From assembly GCA_041685555.1 (NCBI GenBank), contig JAWLFN010000039.1, positions 1-14,876 on the forward strand: a DNA stretch of 14,876 nt. Reading direction: 5' to 3'. The notes under the pieces were generated by a model, which ran no database searches, was not told the DNA's origin, and was given only the letters and a program-made list of their open reading frames with translations. Shown here one piece after another: positions 1-6,708 of the stretch. Both the position numbers and the translations under genes were made by a program. Positions within the stretch are counted from its first letter, which is position 1. Each line of letters begins with the position of its first letter. The stretch is from PWQG01 sp041685555. Lineage in GTDB: Bacteria > Pseudomonadota > Gammaproteobacteria > Pseudomonadales > Pseudohongiellaceae.

Positions 1-232
1 GGCTTCCTGGCTCGAATACGGCGCCAGCCCCCGCGGTACCATTTCACTGGACCGCTGTGCGCGGGCCCACGCCTGGATCCAGGGCAAGGATTTCGTCAGC
101 CCGGACGATGTGCAGGAGATCATGTTCGACTCCCTGCGTCACCGCATTCTGTTGAGCTTCGAGGCCGAGGCGGGTGGTATCACACCGGATCATGTCCTCA
201 GAACCATACTCGAACGCGTACCGGCCGCGTGA
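1..232 (+). CDS. MoxR-family AAA+ ATPase, C-terminal end (5' truncated by the window)
   Basis: The reading frame is open from base 2 to a TGA at 230-232 and encodes the last 76 residues of a MoxR ATPase. The fragment contains the family signature GASPRGTISLDRCARAHAW, followed by a 'GKDFVSPDDV' helix and 'RHRILLSFEAEA', which form the C-terminal lid of the AAA+ fold. Walker A and B lie outside the window. It is the first visible gene of the plus-strand bat operon; the usual partner order MoxR, DUF58, DUF4381, VWA, VWA-TPR, BatD follows. The family role, by inference, is ATP-driven remodeling or metal insertion for the VWA partners. Identification as MoxR is secure; its exact substrate is unknown. 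Confidence 0.93.
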   Translation, partial: ASWLEYGASPRGTISLDRCARAHAWIQGKDFVSPDDVQEIMFDSLRHRILLSFEAEAGGITPDHVLRTILERVPAA

Positions 233-254
233 GCGGACAGGAATCGTGTCTCTG

Positions 255-1244
255 ATGCAGAAAGAGCCTTTGACCTCGACCGATTACGGGCCGCTCGACA
301 GCTCGTCACTGGACGTTCACGGCGCCATCGTCAACCTGCGCGAGCTGTTGTTGCAGCGTTACAATGCCCGGCTGATCGAATATGCCCTGCAACGGCGCTC
401 AGTAGCCGGCATTTCCGGTCTCCATCTGTCGAAAATGCGCGGACGGGGCATCGACTTCGAGGAGTTTCGCCCCTACCAGCCCGGCGACGACATCCGCACC
501 ATCGACTGGCGCGTGACCGCGCGTACCGGCAAGCCCTACACCAAGGTATTCCGGGAGGAGCGGGAACGGCCAGTGATCATCGCCGTCGATCAGTCCTCAT
601 CCATGTTTTTCGGCAGCCGGCATGCGTTCAAGTCGGTGATTGCCGCCCAGGCCGCCGCCATCTTCTGCTGGCTGGCCATTGACAATGGAGACCGGGTTGG
701 CGGTCTGGTGCATACAGACGGTCAGCACAGCCTGATCCGTCCAAGGCGCAGCCGCCGCTCCGCCCTGCACCTGCTGAACCAGGTCTGTCAGTATAACCAG
801 GCCCTCGCCGACCATGACAGGGAACGCATCCAGCGCCGCGAGGAGACCGGAGACACCGGTCTGGCCCGATCCCTGCACCAGATACGACGTATCACCAAGC
901 CGGGCAGCACCCTGTACCTGATCAGCGACTTCAGCAGCATTGACGAGGCCGGAATGCGGTATCTGTACCAGATTTCCCGCCATAACAACGTGGTATGCTG
1001 TTTTGTATATGATCCACTGGAAGAAGAACTGCCCATGCCGGGTTACTACGGTATAACGGACGGTAGGGAGACCGGCACACTCAATGCGTTCGACCGCAAG
1101 GCCCGACATACTTATCATGAGTTGTTCAGCCAGCATCTCGACCACCTCAAGGGTGAACTCGACAAGATGCAGATTCCGCTGCTGACACTCCGAACCGACG
1201 AATCAGTGATGGAACGGATACAGACATGGAATCGGATCCGCTAA
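255..1244 (+). CDS. DUF58 protein, cytoplasmic type (MoxR partner)
   Basis: This is a 329-residue DUF58 protein with no membrane segment. The hallmark 'FRPYQPGDDIRTIDWR' lies at about residues 71-86, followed by 'TGKPYTKVFREERERP'. A VWA-like core follows with a DxSxS motif (D112, S114, S116) and a later acidic position in 'LISDFSS' (D225), so a metal-binding site of MIDAS type looks intact. Such proteins are encoded next to MoxR ATPases and are thought to be adaptors or clients. I chose ATG 255, 22 bases after the moxR stop, with AGGA at 239-242. A GTG at 246, an ATG at 192 and a GTG at 174 are in the same frame, the last two overlapping moxR, so the start is uncertain. The 3' end overlaps the next gene by 19 bases. 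Confidence 0.92.
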   Translation: MQKEPLTSTDYGPLDSSSLDVHGAIVNLRELLLQRYNARLIEYALQRRSVAGISGLHLSKMRGRGIDFEEFRPYQPGDDIRTIDWRVTARTGKPYTKVFREERERPVIIAVDQSSSMFFGSRHAFKSVIAAQAAAIFCWLAIDNGDRVGGLVHTDGQHSLIRPRRSRRSALHLLNQVCQYNQALADHDRERIQRREETGDTGLARSLHQIRRITKPGSTLYLISDFSSIDEAGMRYLYQISRHNNVVCCFVYDPLEEELPMPGYYGITDGRETGTLNAFDRKARHTYHELFSQHLDHLKGELDKMQIPLLTLRTDESVMERIQTWNRIR

Positions 1245-1762
1245 GCGCGTTGGCCGACATACACCTCCCTGAACAGGTCGGCATCTGGCCGCTGGCTCCC
1301 GGCTGGTGGGTGCTGCTGCTTGTGCTGGCCATTGTTCTGATCCGGGCCCTGTTCCTGGCGGGGCGTTACCTGCACCGCAGACGCCTGCGTCAGGCAGCAC
1401 TGTCCGAGTTGCGGGACTGTCGTCACCAGCTGGCCGGCGCTGTCGGATCCAACGCCAGCCGGATCGACTATCTCAACGCGGTCAACGCGGTACTCCGTCG
1501 GGTGGCACTGGCACATTTTCCGCGCCAGACAGTCGCTGGCCTGACCGGTCGCGCCTGGCTGCGGTTCCTGCATCAACACGGCAGCCTGCAGGGGCTCGAC
1601 CCGCAATCCGAACAGGCACTGGCCGAAGGCCGGTTCGCTCCCGACTGCCAGTTTGACCCGGACGCCGTCCAGAAGGCGGCGGAAGAGTGGATCGACAGTC
1701 AATATTCCACCGGAATCAGATCCGGGACTTCACTCCGAAAAACGGCGACGCATCATGCTTGA
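1226..1762 (+). CDS. DUF4381 single-pass membrane protein
   Basis: The product has 178 residues. Its N-terminus 'LADIHLPEQVGIWPLAPGWW' is the typical DUF4381 opening (the LxDIHLP and WPxAPGWW motifs). One hydrophobic segment follows at about residues 25-48, then a basic stretch (HRRRLRQ) and a soluble helical cytoplasmic domain. This family occurs almost only between DUF58 and VWA genes in MoxR-Bat operons of Proteobacteria, so a role as a membrane subunit or assembly factor is inferred from context; no biochemical activity is known to me. The start ATG lies inside the DUF58 gene, before that gene's TAA at 1242-1244. The 3' end overlaps batA by 8 bases, suggesting translational coupling on both sides. 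Confidence 0.9.
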   Translation: MESDPLSALADIHLPEQVGIWPLAPGWWVLLLVLAIVLIRALFLAGRYLHRRRLRQAALSELRDCRHQLAGAVGSNASRIDYLNAVNAVLRRVALAHFPRQTVAGLTGRAWLRFLHQHGSLQGLDPQSEQALAEGRFAPDCQFDPDAVQKAAEEWIDSQYSTGIRSGTSLRKTATHHA

Positions 1763-2822
1763 GTTCATCTGGCCCTGGGTTTTTCTGACTCTGCCACTGC
1801 CGCTGCTGATCTACTGGTTTGTGCCCCGGGCACCACGCCAGGAGGCTGCTCTGCAGGTGCCGTTTTTCCGTCAGGCGCAACAGCTGCGCAGCGACAGTTC
1901 TCACCGACTGGGACGCAAGCCCGTATTGCTGACCCTGTGCATTCTCATCTGGCTGCTGATGGTCACGGCGGCCAGCCGCCCGCAGTGGGCCGGCGAACCG
2001 CAACAGCTGCCAGCCACCGGCAGGGATATGATGCTGGTGCTGGATATGTCCGGCAGCATGGAGGCCCGCGACATGTTCCTGGACAACACACAGCTGTCCC
2101 GTTTCCGGGTCATGAAAGAGGTGGTCAGCGACTTTGCCGAGAACCGCCAGGGTGACCGTCTCGGCATCATCCTGTTTTCCCGCTTCGCTTATATGTTGAC
2201 GCCGATGACCTTTGACCTCAACTCAGTGGCCGGTATGATCCAGGACCTGGAAGTCGGCGTCATCGATGAATCCGCCACGGCCATCGGGGACGGTATCGGC
2301 CTCGCCGTCAAACATCTGCGGGAGCAGCCGGAGAACAACCGGGTCATGATCCTGCTGACCGACGGCGTCAACAATTCCGGCGAGCTTACCCCGGACCAGG
2401 CGGGCCAACTGGCAGAGACCGAGGGTGTGCGCGTCCATATTGTCGGACTGGCTTCCGATCAGTTTGCCAGACAGTCGGCTTTCATCCGCTCCCAGGGCAA
2501 CAGTGCCAACTCGGAAATTGACGATGCCGCCATGACCCGGGTGGCACAGATGACCGGAGGGCGCTACTTCCGGGCACGTACACTGGAAGACCTGGTGGAG
2601 ATCTACGACGAGCTTGACCAGATCGAGCCGATCGAGCAGGACGACCAGACATTCCGACCGGTCAAGACACTATTCCACTGGCCACTTGGCGTTGCAATGC
2701 TGCTGAGCTTCCTGATGGCGCTGGTGGCAACACCGCTTGGTGCCAAGTTGCTGGCATTTCGTAATCGTGGCACCGACTCCGGAATGCGCTCGAGCATGAG
2801 GGAGGGCCGGATTCATGAATGA
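1755..2822 (+). CDS. batA: BatA-like membrane-anchored VWA-domain protein
   Basis: The product has 355 residues. Two hydrophobic segments lie near the N-terminus (about 4-24 and 57-75), then a VWA domain, then one C-terminal segment (about 308-330). This topology is standard for BatA. The MIDAS metal site is complete: D97-M-S99-G-S101, T175 in 'ESATAIGDG', and D203 in 'LLTDGVNN'. A Mg2+/Mn2+-dependent protein interaction is therefore plausible, probably with the neighbouring VWA protein or BatD. I chose ATG 1755, which begins 'MLEFIWPWVFL' as in the family and overlaps the preceding stop by 8 bases; an upstream frame extension to 1653 reads as arginine-rich out-of-frame sequence of the previous gene. 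The 3' end overlaps batB by 8 bases. The symbol is by analogy with Bacteroides Bat proteins. Confidence 0.92.
   Translation: MLEFIWPWVFLTLPLPLLIYWFVPRAPRQEAALQVPFFRQAQQLRSDSSHRLGRKPVLLTLCILIWLLMVTAASRPQWAGEPQQLPATGRDMMLVLDMSGSMEARDMFLDNTQLSRFRVMKEVVSDFAENRQGDRLGIILFSRFAYMLTPMTFDLNSVAGMIQDLEVGVIDESATAIGDGIGLAVKHLREQPENNRVMILLTDGVNNSGELTPDQAGQLAETEGVRVHIVGLASDQFARQSAFIRSQGNSANSEIDDAAMTRVAQMTGGRYFRARTLEDLVEIYDELDQIEPIEQDDQTFRPVKTLFHWPLGVAMLLSFLMALVATPLGAKLLAFRNRGTDSGMRSSMREGRIHE
2798..2805 (+). promoter_or_regulatory. Strong ribosome binding site for batB
   Basis: GAGGGAGG sits inside the end of batA. Its GGAGG core (2801-2805) ends 9 bases before ATG 2815, which supports that start over a second in-frame ATG at 2827. 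Confidence 0.6.
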
Positions 2823-4587
2823 ATCGATGAGTTTCGCGCAGTTCCTTGCCAATTTTCATTTTCTGCGACCCTGGTGGCTGCTCGCCCTGCTGCCCGCATT
2901 ATGGCTGGTCCGCAGCGTCTGGCGGCGCAACGCCCGGGGCTCGGCCTGGCAGCAGGCCATTGACCCGGAGCTGCTCCCCTGGTTGCTGGACAAGCGTCCC
3001 GGTCGTGCCCAGCGGGCGCCGGTGTTGCTGCTGTCGGTGGCCTGGTTTACCGGGATCATTGCGCTCGCCGGCCCCACATGGAACCAGATCCCCTACCCGG
3101 CCCAGGAACGACAGAGCGCCGTGGTGATCGTTCTGGATCAGTCCCTTGCCATGACCGTCGACGATGTCGACCCCGACCGCCAGACCGTGACCCGGCGCAA
3201 ACTGCTGGACATACTCGATCATCGCGAGGAAGGTCAGACCGGGCTGGTGGTCTACGCCGGCGAGGCGCATGTGGTGACTCCCCTGACCGAAGACAATGTC
3301 ATGATGCGCTCCCTGACCCCTTCCCTGAGTCCGGACATCATGCCGGCCCAGGGCAACAATCCCGCGCATGGCGTCGAACTGGCCCTGGAACTGTTGGCCG
3401 AGTCGCGCAGTGGCACGGGACAGATCCTGTTGATGACCAGTGGCGTCGCGGAAAGTCAGCGCGCCAGAATCCAGAATCTGATGGAAGATACGCCATTCGT
3501 CCTGTCGGTGATCGGTGTGGGCACAAGCCGTGGCGGCCCCATCCCCGGGCCCGATGGCGACTTTCTGCGCACCGATTCGGGTGAGACCCTGATCTCGTCG
3601 CTGAACCGCGACAGTCTGCGCGAGCTCGCTGACTCTCTGGGTGGCGATTATCAGGACATGACGCTGGGAGACGCGGATATCGAGCAACTGCTGGACAATA
3701 CCGTGCTACCCGGCGAAGGTGAGTTCGCCGACACCCTGCAGGAATTTGATCTGTGGAATGATATGGGACCCTGGCTACTGTTGCTGGTCCTGCCTCTGAC
3801 CGCGTTGATTTTCCGGCGTGGCTGGCTTTTGGGACTGATGCTGGCTGGAACACTGGCCCTCGGTATGGGCACGCCCTCGCGCCCGGTCCAGGCACAGGAA
3901 CTCGGTAACCTGTTCCGCAATCCCGACCAACAGGGAGCCCGTGCCTTCGAACAGGATGAACACCAGGACGCCGCCGAACTGTTTGAATCGCCCGCCTGGC
4001 AGGGTGCAGCGCACTATCGTGCCGGAAACTACCAGGCCGCGGCCGAGGCCTGGGCGCGAGCCGACGAAGATGACCCTGATACCTACTATAACCTGGGCAA
4101 CGCACTGGCCCGCAGTGAGATGTATGAAGAGGCCATCTCCTCTTATGAAGCGGCGCTGACTCTTGAGCCCGACCATGAAGATGCCCAGGACAACAAGGCG
4201 CTGGTCGAGGAACTGCTTGAACAGCAACAGCAGGAGGAAAGCGAGGACAGCGAGGAGCAGGAGGAAGACAGCGAGGAGCAGGAAGAGGAACAGGAGCAGG
4301 GAGAAGACGAGCAGGAAGAGGATGAAGAGCCGCAGGAGCAGGAATCCGAGGAAGAGGCCCCCGAGGGAGACCAGCGAGAAGAGGAACCCCAGGAACAGCA
4401 GCCCGACGACGACGGGACCCAGGACCAGGAGCAGCAGCTGAACCTGGAGGAGACCGAGGATCAGGAGTCACTGGAACAATGGTTGCGCCGCATCGAGGAC
4501 AATCCGGGGGAGTTGCTGCAACGGAAATTCCAGTTCGAGCACCGCAGGCGTCAGATCGAGGCGCGGGCAGCAGGCAGAGAGTTATGA
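2815..4587 (+). CDS. batB: BatB/BatC-like VWA protein fused to TPR with acidic Glu/Gln-rich tail
   Basis: The product has 590 residues. Two N-terminal membrane segments (about 16-37 and 64-84) precede a VWA domain, two adjacent segments follow (about 319-355), then a TPR region (about 398-462), a Glu/Gln/Asp-rich tract (about 469-553) and a C-terminal box with W556 and 'LLQRKFQFEHRRR'. This is the proteobacterial fusion of BatB (VWA) and BatC (TPR). The VWA domain keeps D108 and S110, but the third DxSxS position is A112, and the usual Asp of the 'TDG' loop is S209 ('LLMTSGV'). Loop 2 reads 'MPAQGNNP' without the canonical Thr. The metal site is therefore probably weakened or lost, unlike in BatA. 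It overlaps batA by 8 bases and batD by 4 (ATGA). The family identity is clear; its function is not established. Confidence 0.9.
   Translation: MNESMSFAQFLANFHFLRPWWLLALLPALWLVRSVWRRNARGSAWQQAIDPELLPWLLDKRPGRAQRAPVLLLSVAWFTGIIALAGPTWNQIPYPAQERQSAVVIVLDQSLAMTVDDVDPDRQTVTRRKLLDILDHREEGQTGLVVYAGEAHVVTPLTEDNVMMRSLTPSLSPDIMPAQGNNPAHGVELALELLAESRSGTGQILLMTSGVAESQRARIQNLMEDTPFVLSVIGVGTSRGGPIPGPDGDFLRTDSGETLISSLNRDSLRELADSLGGDYQDMTLGDADIEQLLDNTVLPGEGEFADTLQEFDLWNDMGPWLLLLVLPLTALIFRRGWLLGLMLAGTLALGMGTPSRPVQAQELGNLFRNPDQQGARAFEQDEHQDAAELFESPAWQGAAHYRAGNYQAAAEAWARADEDDPDTYYNLGNALARSEMYEEAISSYEAALTLEPDHEDAQDNKALVEELLEQQQQEESEDSEEQEEDSEEQEEEQEQGEDEQEEDEEPQEQESEEEAPEGDQREEEPQEQQPDDDGTQDQEQQLNLEETEDQESLEQWLRRIEDNPGELLQRKFQFEHRRRQIEARAAGREL
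4219..4473 (+). repeat. Purine-rich low-complexity tract in batB encoding Glu/Gln/Asp repeats
   Basis: About 255 bases are dominated by GAG, GAA, CAG and GAC codons, so the plus strand is strongly purine-rich. Within it, 4246-4266 and 4267-4287 are a 21-base tandem repeat that differs at two third-codon positions and encodes DSEEQEE twice. The tract encodes a highly acidic, probably disordered linker between the TPR and the conserved C-terminal box. Acidic linkers of variable length are common at this point in BatB/BatC proteins. Confidence 0.8.
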
Positions 4588-6347
4588 AATACAGACTGCA
4601 ATACTGGCTTACGACGGTGGTCCTGCTGGCGCTGACCACGACCGCTATCGCCCAGAACAACATCAACACGGAAATCGACAGTGACGAGATCACCCTCGGT
4701 GAGACCATCACGATGACCGTTGAAATACTGGGCCGCCAGGGTAATGTGCCGATCGACATCACCGCACTCGAAGAAGACTTTGATGTGATCTCGACGCGGA
4801 CTTCTTCCCAGCTCCGCACCATCAACGGTCGTGTCCAGGCCCGTACACGCTACGAACTCATACTCTTTCCCCGACAGGCGGGAGAGCAGTCCATTCCCTC
4901 CATCGAGGTCGGTGGCTACAACAGCGACCCCATCGAGATAGAAGTCAACGAGCGACAGCGCAATGAACAGCGTGATGAAAACCTGTATCTGGAGACCTCG
5001 CTGAGCGAGGAGAGTGTCTATGTGCAACAGGAACTGTTGTTCACTATCAGGCTGTTCTTCCGTCTCGACGGTATCCGCAATCCGAATTTCACCACGCTGG
5101 ACATGGATGACACGGTCATCGAGCAGCTGGGCCCGCCCAACCAGTACGAACAGATTGTCGACGGGCAACGTTACGGTGTCTATGAGCTGAATTACGCCAT
5201 CTTTCCGCAACGCAGTGGCGAGCTGGAGATACCCGACATCTTCTTCCGTGCGCAGCTGACTGACGGAGCCAGTCGCTCGATCTTCCGCAACAACAGCGTG
5301 GAGAACATAACCGCGTTTACCCCCGGCTATCGCGTGGAAGTGAAGCCGAGGCCCGACGAGTTCCCCGAGGATGCGACTTGGCTTCCTGCTCGCTCCCTGA
5401 ATATCAACGAAGAATGGGATCGGGACATAACAGACCTTGATCCGGGTGATTCGGCTGAAAGAACCATCACCATCCGTGCGGACGGACTGGATGGCGCCGC
5501 CATACCTCCGATCGATATGGACGAAATCCAGCGCGCCAGCCTGTACCCGGAGGCCCCCGACGTCGATCGCACCATCATCGACGGTCAGGTGGTCGGCACC
5601 CGCACCCGCACCTGGTCGATGGTCCCGACGGGAGCCGGATCCATCGTCATTCCTGAAGTCCGCATCCCCTGGTGGAACACCGATGAAGAGCGCCTGGAGT
5701 ATGCCGTACTGCAAGAGGCATTCATCACCGTGCGTGACCCCGAAGCCAGCACCTCGGCCGATGACGCCGCTTCCCGTCAGGAAGGTGAAAGTACTCCACC
5801 TGGCCTGCTGGATACGCCAGATGAACTGGTCAGTTCACCGACCACACCGGTATGGATATTTACATTGATGACGGCCCTGCTGCTCGCCGCTGGTGCCTTC
5901 ATGGCGCTGACGTACCGGCGCAAACAGTCGCTCGCTCTGGCCAGCACCGGAAAACCGTCGGTAGCCCCGACATCCATGGCCTATCGAAGGGATTTCACCG
6001 AACTGGACGAGAAGCAGTCCTATCACGAACTGCTGCAACGTTGCCGCCAGGGAACCCCGGGTGCCATCCGTCTGGCCCTGATTGCCTGGGCTCGCCAGTA
6101 TTATAACGACCCGGAATTACACACACTCGACGCGTTGACCCGGCGTGCTGACGACCCCAGGCTCACCGCCTACTGCACCCAGCTGCAACAGGCACTCTAT
6201 GCCGCTGATAATGCCGAGGACCTGAGTCGCGACAGCCGTGAAAATCTGGCCCGGTACATCAGCGACTGGCGAGAGCGTAATGAACGCCACCGACGTGCCC
6301 GTGATCGCAGGCATCGATACGAGTTGCCACCGCTGTACAGGAACTGA
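4584..6347 (+). CDS. batD: BatD-like exported, membrane-anchored protein
   Basis: The product has 587 residues. It begins with a clear signal peptide (residues 1-23, 'MKYRLQYWLTTVVLLALTT', likely cut after AIA). A long beta-rich periplasmic region follows that opens 'VDSDEITLGETITMTVEI'-style (here 'IDSDEITLGETITMTVEI'), the BatD signature. A single membrane segment lies at about 423-446 ('WIFTLMTALLLAAGAFMAL'), followed by a basic stop-transfer (YRRK) and a helical cytoplasmic domain of about 140 residues. BatD is the periplasm-facing partner of the two VWA proteins. I chose ATG 4584, which overlaps the batB stop as ATGA and directly precedes the signal peptide; the frame is open upstream to 4479 but that part lies inside batB. 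No enzymatic motif is visible. Confidence 0.92.
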   Translation: MKYRLQYWLTTVVLLALTTTAIAQNNINTEIDSDEITLGETITMTVEILGRQGNVPIDITALEEDFDVISTRTSSQLRTINGRVQARTRYELILFPRQAGEQSIPSIEVGGYNSDPIEIEVNERQRNEQRDENLYLETSLSEESVYVQQELLFTIRLFFRLDGIRNPNFTTLDMDDTVIEQLGPPNQYEQIVDGQRYGVYELNYAIFPQRSGELEIPDIFFRAQLTDGASRSIFRNNSVENITAFTPGYRVEVKPRPDEFPEDATWLPARSLNINEEWDRDITDLDPGDSAERTITIRADGLDGAAIPPIDMDEIQRASLYPEAPDVDRTIIDGQVVGTRTRTWSMVPTGAGSIVIPEVRIPWWNTDEERLEYAVLQEAFITVRDPEASTSADDAASRQEGESTPPGLLDTPDELVSSPTTPVWIFTLMTALLLAAGAFMALTYRRKQSLALASTGKPSVAPTSMAYRRDFTELDEKQSYHELLQRCRQGTPGAIRLALIAWARQYYNDPELHTLDALTRRADDPRLTAYCTQLQQALYAADNAEDLSRDSRENLARYISDWRERNERHRRARDRRHRYELPPLYRN

Positions 6348-6354
6348 ACCGTTC

Positions 6355-6708
6355 ATGTCCCGCGTATACAGCACAGAAAACGGACGGCTCTGCCCGGATT
6401 GTGGACAGCCGGTTACGGATTGTCGGTGCGCAGCCGAAAAGGCCAGTAACCGTCATGAGGGGTACGGCGACGGCGTCGTGCGGTTGCGACGTGAAACCAG
6501 CGGCCGCAAGGGCAAGGGCGTGACATTGGTGGATGGATTGACCGGTACCGAGGCAGAACTGAAAAAAATGGCCAAGGTGTTGAAAGCCCGCTGTGGTAGC
6601 GGTGGGACGGTCAGAAACGGAATCATCGAGATCCAGGGAGATCATCGGAACACCATCCGTGATCACCTTGCTGATAAGGGCATCAGGAGCAAGTTTGCGG
6701 GCGGCTGA
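6355..6708 (+). CDS. yciH: YciH-like SUI1/eIF1-family translation factor
   Basis: The product has 117 residues. The N-terminal part carries four cysteines (C13, C16, C23, C25, in 'CPDCGQPVTDCRC'), a possible small metal-binding knuckle often seen in YciH. The SUI1 domain fills the rest, with the conserved 'SGRKGKGVT', 'CGSGGTVRNGIIEIQGDHR' and a terminal 'KFAGG'. Family members resemble eukaryotic initiation factor eIF1 and are thought to affect start-codon or initiation fidelity; the bacterial role is weakly defined. ATG 6355 has AGGAA at 6339-6343 and lies 7 bases after the batD stop, so it is probably cotranscribed with the bat genes. A longer in-frame reading from 6238 lies within batD and adds no family sequence. 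The last 26 bases overlap the convergent tgpA gene. Confidence 0.93.
   Translation: MSRVYSTENGRLCPDCGQPVTDCRCAAEKASNRHEGYGDGVVRLRRETSGRKGKGVTLVDGLTGTEAELKKMAKVLKARCGSGGTVRNGIIEIQGDHRNTIRDHLADKGIRSKFAGG

Noticed and set aside
597..1145. A 182-codon minus-strand open frame inside the first DUF58 gene
   Set aside because: It is fully contained in a conserved coding region and has no domain of its own.
1653..1754. Upstream extension of batA to 1653
   Set aside because: It reads as arginine-rich sequence out of frame with the DUF4381 gene, while ATG 1755 gives the usual BatA N-terminus.
3338..4825. A 495-codon open frame on the minus strand, antisense to batB and the start of batD
   Set aside because: It is Pro/Arg/Ala-rich low-complexity sequence made by the GC-rich and purine-rich sense gene. 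It has no recognisable domain and the sense strand is a clear VWA-TPR protein.
4551..5714. A 387-codon open frame antisense to batD
   Set aside because: batD on the other strand has a signal peptide, family motifs and an anchoring segment; the antisense frame shows no family features.
1..6347. The MoxR plus VWA plus TPR gene set as a possible anti-phage defence system
   Set aside because: Gene content and order match the known MoxR-Bat operon family, and there is no nuclease, protease effector or mobile-element context.
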